This document shows, piece after piece, positions 1-9,338 of a stretch of 64,000 nucleotides of DNA (its first letter is position 1; each line of letters begins with the position of its first letter). Below the pieces are notes generated by a model. That model worked only from the letters and a program-made list of their open reading frames with translations, searched no databases and was not told where the DNA came from. This stretch comes from Candidatus Zixiibacteriota bacterium (GTDB taxonomy: Bacteria > Zixibacteria > MSB-5A5 > GN15 > FEB-12). A program made the translations under genes and the position numbers. The stretch lies in contig JAJRQO010000030.1 of NCBI GenBank assembly GCA_024280215.1, positions 25,711 to 89,710 on the forward strand, given 5' to 3'.

Positions 1-1
1 T

Positions 2-184
2 GGCTCATCAGGTACTGGTGCTGCTGCCGCTGTTGTTGCTTGTGTAACGCTTGGAATAGTAGATAGAGATTGTGAGGTTCAATTTTCAAATGGCTCTTTA
101 TTTATTTCATGGAATACCGAAACTAATAATATTGAGTTAACTGGCGAAGTACAATTTATAGCATCTGGAGAATATGAATTATAA
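2..184 (+). CDS. dapF: Diaminopimelate epimerase, C-terminal fragment (5' cut by window edge)
   Basis: The reading frame open from base 2 ends at TAA 182-184 and gives the last 60 residues of a DapF-like protein. DapF interconverts LL- and meso-diaminopimelate for lysine and peptidoglycan synthesis. The visible part has the SGTGAAAA glycine/alanine-rich helix start, then a beta segment NGSLFISW, then the terminal LTGEVQFIASGEY that matches the usual 'TGPA..VF.GE' ending. In typical DapF the second catalytic cysteine sits in ACGTGA; here the aligned residues read SSGTGA, so serine replaces cysteine. The stop overlaps the trpE start (TAATG), so trpE is probably translated from the same mRNA. 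The first catalytic cysteine lies outside the window. Confidence 0.75.
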   Translation, partial: GSSGTGAAAAVVACVTLGIVDRDCEVQFSNGSLFISWNTETNNIELTGEVQFIASGEYEL

Positions 185-1644
185 TGCTTTCATTTTCTGA
201 TATTAAAAAATTAAATTCAGGAGGAAATGTTGTTCCATTGTTTCGGAAAATTTCTGCCGATTTAGATACACCTGTATCAGCTTTTATGAAACTTGCCTTA
301 AAAAAGAAAGATTCATTTTTACTGGAATCAATTGAAGGTGGCGAAAAACTTGCCCGCTATTCATTTGTCGGCTTTGATCCATTTCTGATTGTTGAAGGAT
401 ACAAAGAAAAAGTAATTCTCAAACGAGGTAAAGCAGTTCAGGAGCTTGATGCGGAACCTGCTCAATTTTTGAAAGAGATGTTTTCATTCTATCAGCCTGT
501 GCATGTGGAAGGGTTACCTCGTTTTACTGGTGGGGCGGTTGGGTATTTTTCCTATGATACAATCAGATGGATTGAAAATATTCCCGATGAAAATAAAGAT
601 TCGTTAGGTTTGCCTGAAATGCGGTTTGGCTTTTTTCAAAACATTGTAGCTTTTGACCATCTCAAACAAGAGATATTAATAATCTCAAATATTTTACATG
701 ATAAAAAAGAAAAAGGTCTCAAAGCAAAGTATGCTGTAGCAAAGAAGCATATTGAAGAGATAACTTCAAAACTTCAGAAAAATATCCCAAAACAAAAAGC
801 TGAGATAAAATCAAAATCAAAAGTTAAAGCTTCATATACCCAAAAAGAATTTTGTTCGCTTGTCACCAAAGCAAAAAAGTATATTAAAGAGGGAGATATC
901 TTTCAGGTCGTCCTTTCCCAACGATGGGAAGTGCAATCGAAAAAATCGGCACTCTCTGTTTATAGAAAACTTCGTAGGATAAACCCATCTCCATATATGT
1001 TTTTACTTAATTTTGAAAATAACGCAGTGATTGGTTCATCGCCAGAGATGATGGTTCGTGTTGAAAAGCAACAAATCGAAACTCGACCGATTGCGGGGAC
1101 TCGTCCTCGTGGAAAGACTGAGGCTGAAGATGAAAAAATGATAGCGTCTCTCATGCAAGATGAAAAAGAAATAGCCGAACATACTATGCTTTTAGATTTA
1201 GGTAGAAATGATATTGGTCGGGTGGCTCAACCTGGTACGGTGCAGATAAAAGATAATATGATTATTGAAAAATATTCACATGTGATACATATTGTCAGCT
1301 CTGTTGTTGGCAAGCTTGTCAAAAATGTTAAACCAATTGACGGTTTTTTTGCCTGTTTCCCTGCGGGGACTGTATCGGGAGCACCAAAAATCAGAGCAAT
1401 GGAAATTATTGATGAACTCGAAAAAGAACGTCGTTCGGTGTATGCTGGCTCGATTGCCTATTTAGACTTTTGGGGGAACTTTGATTCTTGCATTGCTATT
1501 CGTACTGTGGTAAAGCAGGATGATAAATATTATGTTCAGGCGGGTGCTGGCATTGTTGCTGACTCTAAGCCTGTTAAAGAATTTAAAGAAACTGAAGCCA
1601 AAGCAAAAGTTTTAATGGAAGCAATCGTTGGAGAGAATTCATAG
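184..1644 (+). CDS. trpE: Anthranilate synthase component I
   Basis: This is the chorismate-binding subunit. With TrpG it converts chorismate and glutamine to anthranilate, the committed step to tryptophan. At 486 residues it has normal length. The N-terminal part carries the LLES element (about residues 46-49) associated with tryptophan feedback binding. The C-terminal chorismate-binding domain shows SPEMMVRV (about 283), the TRPIAGTRPRG stretch (about 299), LGRNDIGRV (about 340), FPAGTVSGAPK (about 393) and GAGIVADS (about 454). The ATG overlaps the dapF stop and trpG follows directly. No leader peptide or attenuator can sit upstream because that space is dapF coding sequence. Confidence 0.97.
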   Translation: MLSFSDIKKLNSGGNVVPLFRKISADLDTPVSAFMKLALKKKDSFLLESIEGGEKLARYSFVGFDPFLIVEGYKEKVILKRGKAVQELDAEPAQFLKEMFSFYQPVHVEGLPRFTGGAVGYFSYDTIRWIENIPDENKDSLGLPEMRFGFFQNIVAFDHLKQEILIISNILHDKKEKGLKAKYAVAKKHIEEITSKLQKNIPKQKAEIKSKSKVKASYTQKEFCSLVTKAKKYIKEGDIFQVVLSQRWEVQSKKSALSVYRKLRRINPSPYMFLLNFENNAVIGSSPEMMVRVEKQQIETRPIAGTRPRGKTEAEDEKMIASLMQDEKEIAEHTMLLDLGRNDIGRVAQPGTVQIKDNMIIEKYSHVIHIVSSVVGKLVKNVKPIDGFFACFPAGTVSGAPKIRAMEIIDELEKERRSVYAGSIAYLDFWGNFDSCIAIRTVVKQDDKYYVQAGAGIVADSKPVKEFKETEAKAKVLMEAIVGENS

Positions 1645-2214
1645 ATGTTAGTAATGATAGATAATTATGATTCGTTTACCTACAACTTGGTGCAGTACTT
1701 GTCTGAGTTAGGGGCCGAACTTAAAGTCTTTCGAAATGATGAAATTTCAGTTGATGAGTTGCTTGACTTAAAGCCTCAAGGGATTGTACTTTCACCAGGA
1801 CCAGGGCGTCCTGAGAATGCAGGTATCATGAACGAACTTATCAAGAAAGTCAATGGCACGATTCCAATTTTGGGAGTATGTTTAGGTTACCAAGCGATTG
1901 CACAAGTGTACGGTGGCAAAATCACCTATGCACCAACATTGATGCACGGGAAAACTTCTCAGATAATTCATAAAAAATCGAACTTGTTTAAAAATCTTCC
2001 GAATCCATTTGTTGCGACTCGTTATCATTCGCTTATTGTTGAAAAAGAATCTTTACCTGAAGAATTTATAATAACAGCATATACAGAAGATGATATTATC
2101 ATGGCGATTGAGCATAATAGTCTACCGATTTTTGGAGTACAGTTTCATCCTGAATCTATTATGACTCCCGAAGGAAAAGATATTCTGAAAAACTTTTTAG
2201 GTGAACTCAAATGA
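1645..2214 (+). CDS. trpG: Anthranilate synthase component II, glutamine amidotransferase
   Basis: This class I glutamine amidotransferase supplies ammonia to TrpE. The 189-residue protein has the IDNYDSFTYNLVQYL start, the LSPGPGRP oxyanion strand, the nucleophile elbow GVCLGYQ (cysteine near residue 80) and the terminal FHPES holding the catalytic His and Glu. It begins immediately after the trpE stop and overlaps trpD by four bases (ATGA). It could also serve as PabA, as TrpG does in many bacteria; nothing in the sequence decides that. Confidence 0.96.
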   Translation: MLVMIDNYDSFTYNLVQYLSELGAELKVFRNDEISVDELLDLKPQGIVLSPGPGRPENAGIMNELIKKVNGTIPILGVCLGYQAIAQVYGGKITYAPTLMHGKTSQIIHKKSNLFKNLPNPFVATRYHSLIVEKESLPEEFIITAYTEDDIIMAIEHNSLPIFGVQFHPESIMTPEGKDILKNFLGELK

Positions 2215-3224
2215 ACGATTGTATAGCAAAACTTAAAGCAGGCACAAACCTTTCGATTGATGAAGCATCTAAAGCGATGGACAGAATCATGGATGGCAAT
2301 GCGTCTCATGATGAAATCTCTGAGTTTCTTTTAGCCCTCAAAGCAAAAGGGGAGACCTCCGATGAAGTGGCTGGATGCGTGCAGTCGATGCGTTCGCATT
2401 CTAAAAAAGTTACATTACAAGATGAGTTCGCTGTTGATGGATGTGGTACAGGTGGTGATGGCTCAGATAGTTTTAATGTCTCAACTGCCGCAGCTTTAGT
2501 GGCAGCATCGGCAGGGGTGACCGTTGCCAAGCATGGAAATCGTTCGGTCAGTTCAAAATGTGGCTCATCAGATCTGCTTGCTCAGGCGGGTGTAAATCTT
2601 GAACTTGAAAATAGTGATGTTGAAAAAATAATAAATGAAATCGGCTTTGGATTTATGTTTGCCCCAAAGTTTCATCCTGCGATGAAATACGCCGCTCCTG
2701 TAAGGAAAGAATTAGGCACACGAACTGTCTTTAATATCTTAGGACCAATGACAAATCCTGCATCTGTCAAGCGACAGCTTATTGGAGTGTATGACAAATT
2801 GTTGATGCGTTTGATGATTGAAGTGTTACAAAAGACTGGCTCAATTCATGTGATTACTGCTCATGCACAAGATGGCATGGATGAGTTTTCAATTTCCGCT
2901 CCTACTGATTATCTTGAATTAAAAGATGGTGTCATTACGGAACATACCATAACACCTGAAGATGTTGGACTTATACGGATCTATGAAGATGCTCTTCTTG
3001 GTGGTGATGCACTTGTCAATTTTGAGATTTTAGAATCTGTTGTCGGTGGTGATACATCGGCGTATACCGATGCGGTTGCATTTAATGCGGGCGTACTTAT
3101 TTATCTTGGCGGAAAAGCTGACAGTATAAAAGAGGGTGTACAAATCGCCCTTGATGCTATTCAAACAAAAAAGACAAAAGAACTTTTAGATAAATATGTA
3201 AAGGCAACTAACCGTAAAATATGA
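2211..3224 (+). CDS. trpD: Anthranilate phosphoribosyltransferase
   Basis: It transfers the phosphoribosyl group of PRPP to anthranilate. The 337-residue protein has the PRPP loop CGTGGDGSDSFNVS (about residue 77), the KHGNRSVSSKCGSSDLL segment (about 110) and the NILGPMTNPA segment (about 173) of the family. Its length is normal, and it is not fused to TrpG or TrpC as in some bacteria. The start overlaps the trpG stop, and the last four bases overlap the following transporter gene, so the transporter is translationally linked to trpD. Confidence 0.96.
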   Translation: MNDCIAKLKAGTNLSIDEASKAMDRIMDGNASHDEISEFLLALKAKGETSDEVAGCVQSMRSHSKKVTLQDEFAVDGCGTGGDGSDSFNVSTAAALVAASAGVTVAKHGNRSVSSKCGSSDLLAQAGVNLELENSDVEKIINEIGFGFMFAPKFHPAMKYAAPVRKELGTRTVFNILGPMTNPASVKRQLIGVYDKLLMRLMIEVLQKTGSIHVITAHAQDGMDEFSISAPTDYLELKDGVITEHTITPEDVGLIRIYEDALLGGDALVNFEILESVVGGDTSAYTDAVAFNAGVLIYLGGKADSIKEGVQIALDAIQTKKTKELLDKYVKATNRKI

Positions 3225-4546
3225 CTACACAATCCCCTGAACAGAAAATAAAGACAAATGAAGAGGGGATACTTTATGTAATTCAAACTGAAATCTCAGA
3301 TTATATTTACCATATAAAATTATTTTCCAAAAATGCCAAGCTTTATCTTTTAGGATCGTTTTTAATAGGTGTTAATTTCCATGTTTTTCAATTACTACTT
3401 AATCTATATTTACGAGAACTTGGGTTTGAAGAAAGTCAGATTGGCTATATCATTTCCTCACGTGCTGTTGGTATGACGCTTGTGGCTATACCTGCGGCGA
3501 TGCTACTTAGTCGGGTGAAGTTGAAACCGATACTTTTAGCGAGTTGTCTTTTCTTTGGCATGTTTAGTTTTGGTTTAAGTTCCTCTCAAGAGTTTGAGTT
3601 GTTGATTCTATTCTCAATATTATCTGGAATAGTCTTTGCTTTTTACCGAGTAGCAGGTGGACCGTTTTATATGCGTAACTCGACGAGTAAGGAACGGACG
3701 CATCTTTTTTCAGTGTCATTTGGGATGATGATTATGGCTGGTATGGCAGGTTCGGCTGGGTCGGGGCAACTTGTAAAACTGATTAATAATCATTATGATA
3801 ATATTTTGTTAGGTTATCAATATACGATGTATCTTGGAATTATTTTTTCATTGCTTGCTCTGATTCCATTTGCAATTATCAAAGCGTCAAAGCCATCATC
3901 TGAAGAAAATAAAATCAATCTTTCAATGAAACAATTTAAAGAACGTGGTTCATTTTACTTTAAAATTACGATTTCAAATTTTCTTGTCGGAATGGGAGCA
4001 GGACTTATTATTCCTTTTTTAAATCTGTTTTTTAGAGATCGGTTTCATCAGGAAGCGGATAGTATCGGACTCTTTTATTTCTTCGTTTCATTTTCGATGC
4101 TTGCGGGGTCGCTTGCTGGTCCAATTATGGCAAAGAAATTTGGCTTAGTACGGACGGTTGTAATTACTCAATTGCTTTCGATTCCATTTATGTTTGTCAT
4201 GTCCTACAGCTATTTCTTGCCCTTTGTTGTCGGAGCATTTATCTTGCGAGCAGGCTTTATGAATCTTGGTGTTCCGATAGTGACAAACTTGGGCATGGAG
4301 TTAGCCGAGAAAAAAGAGCAGGGATTAGTCAATGCTCTCTTGATGGTCTCCTGGACTTCGTCGTGGATGATTTCTGCGGCAGTTGGTGGACAGTTGATTG
4401 ACTCGTACGGCTATACATTTACTATAAATATAACAATCGCTTTGTATCTTTTATCGACGATAATATTTTATACATTCTTTAAGAATACTGAGATAAAAAC
4501 CGATAGCCATCCTAAATGGATTATCGCTAAAGAAAATAACACATAA
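3221..4546 (+). CDS. MFS transporter embedded in the trp operon
   Basis: A 441-residue integral membrane protein with about twelve hydrophobic segments and a hydrophilic N-terminus of roughly 40 residues. This fits the major facilitator superfamily, with two six-helix halves separated by a charged loop near residues 220-245 (KPSSEENKINLSMKQFKERG). The substrate cannot be read from the sequence. It overlaps trpD by four bases and trpC by one (TAATG), so it is a true operon member. That position suggests export or import of tryptophan, anthranilate or another aromatic compound, but this is inference from context only. Confidence 0.85.
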   Translation: MTTQSPEQKIKTNEEGILYVIQTEISDYIYHIKLFSKNAKLYLLGSFLIGVNFHVFQLLLNLYLRELGFEESQIGYIISSRAVGMTLVAIPAAMLLSRVKLKPILLASCLFFGMFSFGLSSSQEFELLILFSILSGIVFAFYRVAGGPFYMRNSTSKERTHLFSVSFGMMIMAGMAGSAGSGQLVKLINNHYDNILLGYQYTMYLGIIFSLLALIPFAIIKASKPSSEENKINLSMKQFKERGSFYFKITISNFLVGMGAGLIIPFLNLFFRDRFHQEADSIGLFYFFVSFSMLAGSLAGPIMAKKFGLVRTVVITQLLSIPFMFVMSYSYFLPFVVGAFILRAGFMNLGVPIVTNLGMELAEKKEQGLVNALLMVSWTSSWMISAAVGGQLIDSYGYTFTINITIALYLLSTIIFYTFFKNTEIKTDSHPKWIIAKENNT

Positions 4547-5322
4547 TGAATATACTTGAAAAAATAGCCTTAAATAAACGTATGGAAATTGATTTACTCA
4601 AGGTAGAGTTTCCGTTAAGCCTGATTCGAAAAAAACTTCCTGATTCAAAACCATTTCGTTTATCTGAGGCATTAACAATAGATGATTCCATTCATATTAT
4701 TGCTGAAATAAAAAAAGGGTCGCCATCTAAAGGTATCATTTCTGAAGATTTTAATCCTGAACAATTGTCTACTATGTATCGTGATGGAGGAGCGTCGGCA
4801 CTTTCGGTCTTAACCGAATCGAAATATTTTTATGGTAATTATAAGTATATTAAAATTGCATCTTGTGCAACAGGGTTGCCTGTGTTGTGTAAAGATTTCA
4901 TGTTGGAGCCGTTTCAGATTTACCACGCAAAGTATATTGGTGCCGATGCTATACTATTGATAGTGAAGCTTCTTCCGAAAGAAATGCTTGTGGAAATGTT
5001 ACGGGTAGCAACTGAATTAGGTATGGATGCATTAGTGGAAGTACATGATTCTAATGAACTGCAAGTCGCATTAGAATGCGACGCAAAAATTATTGGCGTC
5101 AATAATCGTAACCTAACAACATTTGAAACGAATCTACAAACATCAGTTGACTTGGCAAAACAAATTCCTGATGATAAAATAAAAGTCGCCGAGTCGGGAA
5201 TCTTTTGCTATGATGATATTCAATTGCTCAGACAAGCTGGGTATAATAATTTTCTGATTGGTGAAGCGTTAGTGAAAGATGAAAACCCAACCGAACTTTT
5301 AAAGAGGTTACGTGGTGAATAA
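4546..5322 (+). CDS. trpC: Indole-3-glycerol phosphate synthase
   Basis: This (beta/alpha)8 enzyme cyclises CdRP to indole-3-glycerol phosphate. The 258-residue protein has AEIKKGSPSKG (about residue 51), LCKDFMLEPFQI (about 112), VEVHD (about 164), the IIGVNNRNLTTF strand (about 180) and AESGIF near residue 213, all standard for the family. It starts on the stop codon of the MFS gene and overlaps trpF by 11 bases. It is separate from TrpF, unlike the E. coli TrpC-TrpF fusion. Confidence 0.96.
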   Translation: MNILEKIALNKRMEIDLLKVEFPLSLIRKKLPDSKPFRLSEALTIDDSIHIIAEIKKGSPSKGIISEDFNPEQLSTMYRDGGASALSVLTESKYFYGNYKYIKIASCATGLPVLCKDFMLEPFQIYHAKYIGADAILLIVKLLPKEMLVEMLRVATELGMDALVEVHDSNELQVALECDAKIIGVNNRNLTTFETNLQTSVDLAKQIPDDKIKVAESGIFCYDDIQLLRQAGYNNFLIGEALVKDENPTELLKRLRGE

Positions 5323-5950
5323 TTTATCTGTCAAAGTTTGCGGGATAACTCGTACACAAGATGCCAAGTCGGCGGTCAAGTATGGTGCTGAGCTGCTTGG
5401 CTTTATCTTCTATAAAAAATCATTACGTAATATTTCTGTCTCAAAAGCAAAAGAGATTATAGTAACAATGCCTCCAACGATTTCAAGAGTTGGTGTTTTT
5501 GTCAATGAAGATAAGAATAAAATACTCAAAATAGCTCAAAAGCTACAACTTGATTTTATACAGTTGAGTGGTAATGAAACCAAAGCAGATATCAGATTTC
5601 TCTCAAAGCATGGTTTTAAAATTATAAAAACTATAGCAGTTGCTACGCAGGATGATATCAATAAAGCAAAAAATCTCAATGTTGATATAGTTCATCTCGA
5701 CAGAGCCGATAAAAAACTATATGGTGGAAGCGGCAAGCAATTTGACTGGAATTTAAAACTTCCAAAAAGTATACATAATATTATGCTTGCAGGTGGTGTT
5801 AATGCGGATAATGTCGTACAAGGGATTAAAAAATTTCATCCATTGGTTGTTGATGTGAATTCTGGCGTTGAATCAAAACCTGGAATAAAGTCAGACATGT
5901 TATTAAAAGAATTCTTTGAGAAAGTAAACAGAGTACGCTATGGCAAATAA
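5312..5950 (+). CDS. trpF: Phosphoribosylanthranilate isomerase
   Basis: It performs the Amadori rearrangement of PRA to CdRP. The 212-residue protein has the VKVCGITR start with the general-base cysteine near residue 10, [13 protein letters not shown], the [18 protein letters not shown] region with the general-acid aspartate near residue 130, [10 protein letters not shown] and [13 protein letters not shown]. Two adjacent GTG codons (5312 and 5315) could start it. The AGAGG at 5303-5307 is better spaced for 5315, which would remove one residue. It overlaps trpC and trpB by 11 bases each. Confidence 0.94.
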   Translation: MVNNLSVKVCGITRTQDAKSAVKYGAELLGFIFYKKSLRNISVSKAKEIIVTMPPTISRVGVFVNEDKNKILKIAQKLQLDFIQLSGNETKADIRFLSKHGFKIIKTIAVATQDDINKAKNLNVDIVHLDRADKKLYGGSGKQFDWNLKLPKSIHNIMLAGGVNADNVVQGIKKFHPLVVDVNSGVESKPGIKSDMLLKEFFEKVNRVRYGK

Positions 5951-7127
5951 AAGACCTGACAACAAAGGAAGATTCGGAGCATACGGTGGTCGGTATGTCC
6001 CCGAAACAGTTATCTTTGCATTGGATGAACTGACCGAATGTTATAAAGCTGCTAAAAGAGATAAAGCCTTCAAAAAAGAATTTGCTGACTATCTAAAAGA
6101 TTTTGTTGGTCGTCCATCACCATTTTATTATGCTGAACGATTCAGTGAATATCTTGGTGGAGCTAAAATATATTTTAAGAGAGAAGATTGTAACCATACC
6201 GGTGCCCACAAAATAAATAATACTGTCGGTCAAATTCTTTTGGCAAAACGAATGAACAAAAAACGGATTATCGCTGAGACTGGAGCGGGGCAACATGGTT
6301 TGGCTACCGCTACTGTCTGTGCAAGGTTTGGTCTCAAGTGTGTAATTTATATGGGTGAGGAAGATGTCGTCCGTCAACGTGCCAATGTTGAGAAGATGCG
6401 ACTACTCGGAGCGGAGGTTGTACCTGTGCTTTCTGGTTCAAGGACATTGAAAGATGCTACCTCGGAAGCACTCCGTGATTGGGTGACAAACATTAAAGAT
6501 ACATTTTATATTATCGGCTCGGTTGTTGGACCTCATCCGTATCCTATGATTGTAAAAGATTTCCAGTCCGTTATAGGTAAAGAGACAAAAACTGAGTCAC
6601 AAAAACGGTTTGGTAAAAATCCTGATGTTTTAGTTGCTGCTGTTGGTGGTGGTTCAAATGCGATGGGTATGTTTGACGCATTTATAGATAATCCAAAGGT
6701 AAAACTTATTGGTGTAGAGGCGGCAGGTCATGGACTAAATACAAAGATGCACGCTGCTCCTCTTACGAAAGGGAAACCTGGGGTACTTCATGGTTCCTAT
6801 TCGTATCTAGTTTACGATGAAGATGGTCAGGTCATGCTACCTCATTCGATTTCTGCTGGCTTGGATTACCCTGGTATTGGTCCTGAACATTCGTATCTGA
6901 AAGATATTAAAAGAGTCGTGTATAAATCTGTTACCGATAAGCAAGCCGTACACGCATTTAAACTGGTGTCCAAACTTGAGGGGATTATCCCAGCTTTGGA
7001 AACTTCACATGCCTTGGCATATTTGATTAAAGCAAAAAAAGAATTCAAGAAAAATCAACGAGTGGTCGTTTGCTTCTCAGGTCGAGGCGATAAAGATATG
7101 GACATAATTTTACAGAGTGATAAATAG
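5940..7127 (+). CDS. trpB: Tryptophan synthase beta chain
   Basis: This PLP enzyme condenses indole with serine. The 395-residue protein is a canonical TrpB1: [13 protein letters not shown] at the start, the PLP lysine in GAHKINN (about residue 90), ETGAGQHG (about 111), GGGSNAMG (about 236) and [11 protein letters not shown] (about 307). It starts inside the end of trpF and is followed without a gap by trpA. This pairing is consistent with the usual alpha2beta2 complex and indole channelling. Confidence 0.97.
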   Translation: MANKRPDNKGRFGAYGGRYVPETVIFALDELTECYKAAKRDKAFKKEFADYLKDFVGRPSPFYYAERFSEYLGGAKIYFKREDCNHTGAHKINNTVGQILLAKRMNKKRIIAETGAGQHGLATATVCARFGLKCVIYMGEEDVVRQRANVEKMRLLGAEVVPVLSGSRTLKDATSEALRDWVTNIKDTFYIIGSVVGPHPYPMIVKDFQSVIGKETKTESQKRFGKNPDVLVAAVGGGSNAMGMFDAFIDNPKVKLIGVEAAGHGLNTKMHAAPLTKGKPGVLHGSYSYLVYDEDGQVMLPHSISAGLDYPGIGPEHSYLKDIKRVVYKSVTDKQAVHAFKLVSKLEGIIPALETSHALAYLIKAKKEFKKNQRVVVCFSGRGDKDMDIILQSDK

Positions 7128-7919
7128 ATGAAAAATAGAATAACGACATATTTGAACAATCTTGGGAATCGTAAATTACTTATACCGTATTTCACTGCGG
7201 GCTATCCATCTCTGAAATATACGATGGAATATATCAAAGCAGCAGAATCGGCTGGGGCTGATTTTGTAGAGATAGGTATACCATTTTCAGACCCCCTTGC
7301 CGATGGTCCCGAAATTCAGTTTTCATCTAAAACGGCACTTGATAATAATCTGAAACTGAACGATATCTTTTCGATGGTTGAAAAAGTCAGGAAACAGACA
7401 GATATACCGCTTTTGTTTATGAACTATGTTAATCCGATTATTGCTGTTGGTGAGAAGAAATTTTTGATTCGTTCTGTAAATGCTGGAATCGATGGGCTGA
7501 TAATCCCTGATTTACCGATTGAAGAATCAGGCTCTATGAGACAAATAGCCGATAAAATCGGTCTATCAATGACATTTCTCGTTTCGCCAACATCTGATCC
7601 AAAACGTATACAGATGATAGATAAAGCTACCACGGGTTTTGTCTATGCTGTTACCGTGGCTGGGGTTACTGGTGCTAATAAAAAATTCAGCAAATCTACC
7701 GATGACTATCTCAAAATGCTTCATAAAAAGTTAAATCATAAGTTTGTTGCAGGTTTTGGCGTTTCAAATTCAAATGATGCTAAGAGATTATCAAAATATT
7801 CCGATGGTGTAGTTATTGGGTCAAAGCTTATTCAGATTATCCGAGAAGCGAAAACTCAAAAATCATCGATAATGAAAATAGAAAAATTCTTGAAAGAGAT
7901 TCGAAAAACTTTGTCATGA
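7128..7919 (+). CDS. trpA: Tryptophan synthase alpha chain
   Basis: It cleaves indole-3-glycerol phosphate to indole and glyceraldehyde-3-phosphate. The 263-residue protein has the catalytic pair in FVEIGIPFSDPLADGP (Glu about 47, Asp about 58), MNYVNPI, GLIIPDLPIEES, VAGVTGA and the phosphate-binding GFGVSNS and VVIGSKLI segments. The ATG immediately follows the trpB stop, and the last four bases overlap the chorismate mutase start. Confidence 0.96.
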   Translation: MKNRITTYLNNLGNRKLLIPYFTAGYPSLKYTMEYIKAAESAGADFVEIGIPFSDPLADGPEIQFSSKTALDNNLKLNDIFSMVEKVRKQTDIPLLFMNYVNPIIAVGEKKFLIRSVNAGIDGLIIPDLPIEESGSMRQIADKIGLSMTFLVSPTSDPKRIQMIDKATTGFVYAVTVAGVTGANKKFSKSTDDYLKMLHKKLNHKFVAGFGVSNSNDAKRLSKYSDGVVIGSKLIQIIREAKTQKSSIMKIEKFLKEIRKTLS

Positions 7920-8203
7920 GCAAAAAGAAAATAGACGCAATCCGTAAAAAAATCGACAAGCTCGATCATCAGCTTTTATATCTTCTCAATCAAAGAGCCG
8001 AACAGGTAATTGAATTGGGGAAGATTAAACATAAGCTTGATTTGAAAGTATTTGATCCAAAGCGGGAACGTGATATTTTTGTGAATATGACAGAGAAAAA
8101 CCCTGGACCATTGCATGTTGATGCAATTGTTCGGATTTTTGAACGGATTATCGATGAGTCACGCAGGCTGGAACGTATCGAAGCATATGAGAAAGATGAA
8201 TAA
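7916..8203 (+). CDS. Chorismate mutase, AroQ-type, stand-alone
   Basis: A 95-residue all-helical protein. It begins with the KKKIDAIRKKIDKLDHQLLYLLNQRAEQ pattern (basic residue, then D-x-L-L-N-x-R) and continues through GKIKHKLDLKVFDPKRERDI to FERIIDESRRLE, the three-helix AroQ fold. It would convert chorismate to prephenate. It overlaps trpA by four bases and lies three bases from a DAHP synthase. In Bacillus-type enzymes such a domain is fused to the N-terminus of DAHP synthase and confers feedback control. A split partner of the next gene is therefore plausible, but not shown. Confidence 0.88.
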   Translation: MSKKKIDAIRKKIDKLDHQLLYLLNQRAEQVIELGKIKHKLDLKVFDPKRERDIFVNMTEKNPGPLHVDAIVRIFERIIDESRRLERIEAYEKDE

Positions 8204-8206
8204 ATT

Positions 8207-9220
8207 ATGATAGTCGTCTTTGATGAAAATGCTACTCAAGCTCAGATTCAGAAAGTAACCGAAAAGTTACTTGATAAAGGATTTGATCTACATCGCTCAA
8301 CAGGCTCTTTGCAAGTGGTTTTTGGTGTAGTAGGGGAAACACATACGGTTGATCCTCGTGATTTTGAAGTGCTTTCTGGTGTCCATGAAGTAATCCGAAT
8401 TTCTGAACCTTACAAACTTGCCAGTCGTTCATTCAAAAAAACAAATACAATTGTCAAAGTCGGTAAAGCTGAATTTGGTGGAAAAAAAGTTGGAATGATA
8501 GCGGGTCCATGTGCGATAGAGTCTCGTGACCAGATTAAAAAAATTGCCAAGATGATTAAAAAGACTGGTACAAAAGTTCTCCGTGGTGGTGCATACAAAC
8601 CAAGAACATCTCCATACGCATTCCAAGGAATGGGAGAAGAGGGACTCAAATATCTTCGTGAAGCTGGTGATATGAATGATATGGCGGTTGTCTCTGAAGT
8701 CATGGACAGAATGGATATTATTCCAGCACTCAAGTATGTTGACATGATTCAGGTTGGTGCCAGAAATATGCAAAACTTCGCTCTTCTCAAAGAGCTTGGA
8801 AAAATAAATCTTCCGATTTTACTAAAACGTGGAATGTCGGCGACGCTTCAAGAGCTTCTCATGGCTGCTGAGTATATTATGGCAGGCGGGAATCATCAAG
8901 TAATTCTCTGTGAACGGGGAATACGCACCTTTGAAAATTATACTCGTAATACCCTCGATATTTCAGCAGTGCCTGTACTTCAGAAACTGACTCATTTGCC
9001 AGTCATTACTGACCCGTCGCATGGGATAGGTATTCGGGACAAAGTGCCTGCTATGGCTCGTGCATCGGTAGCAGCAGGAGCGGATGGACTTATTTTGGAA
9101 GTGCATTATGATCCCGAAAAAGCGTTTTCTGATGGTGCCCAAACTCTCTATGTCAATCAGTATGAACAATTGGTCAAAGAACTCAAGGTTATTGCCTCAG
9201 CAGTCAACCGCACGCTTTAA
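8207..9220 (+). CDS. aroF: DAHP synthase, type I-beta, copy 1 (trp cluster)
   Basis: It condenses phosphoenolpyruvate and erythrose-4-phosphate to DAHP, the first step to chorismate. The 337 residues divide into a ferredoxin-like N-terminal domain of about 70 residues (MIVVFDENATQAQI...), as in Thermotoga-type regulated enzymes, and a KDOPS-like barrel. The barrel shows AGPCAIESRDQ (about 98), RGGAYKPRTSPYAFQG (about 126), QVGARNMQN (about 180), LKRGMSAT (about 206), CERGIRTFE (about 236) and DPSHGIG (about 268). It ends the trp cluster. A close paralogue lies at 11971. Confidence 0.95.
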   Translation: MIVVFDENATQAQIQKVTEKLLDKGFDLHRSTGSLQVVFGVVGETHTVDPRDFEVLSGVHEVIRISEPYKLASRSFKKTNTIVKVGKAEFGGKKVGMIAGPCAIESRDQIKKIAKMIKKTGTKVLRGGAYKPRTSPYAFQGMGEEGLKYLREAGDMNDMAVVSEVMDRMDIIPALKYVDMIQVGARNMQNFALLKELGKINLPILLKRGMSATLQELLMAAEYIMAGGNHQVILCERGIRTFENYTRNTLDISAVPVLQKLTHLPVITDPSHGIGIRDKVPAMARASVAAGADGLILEVHYDPEKAFSDGAQTLYVNQYEQLVKELKVIASAVNRTL

Positions 9221-9338
9221 TTATTTCTCAGATTAAAACTGGACTTTCACGGTCAAATCATGTTATTTCCTTAACTTATATATAAAATAAGTTTATCTGT
9301 TGTTAAGTTGTTAACAAATATTGATTTTGAAAGTGAAT

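Noticed and set aside
1..183. trp leader peptide or attenuator before trpE
   Set aside because: The space is dapF coding sequence that overlaps the trpE start.
9308..9317. Palindrome TTGTTAACAA before argS as an operator
   Set aside because: Only 10 bp, AT-rich, and no clear promoter elements around it; likely chance in this composition.
9221..9338. T-box riboswitch before argS
   Set aside because: The gap is about 118 bases and lacks the conserved T-box sequence and a terminator stem.
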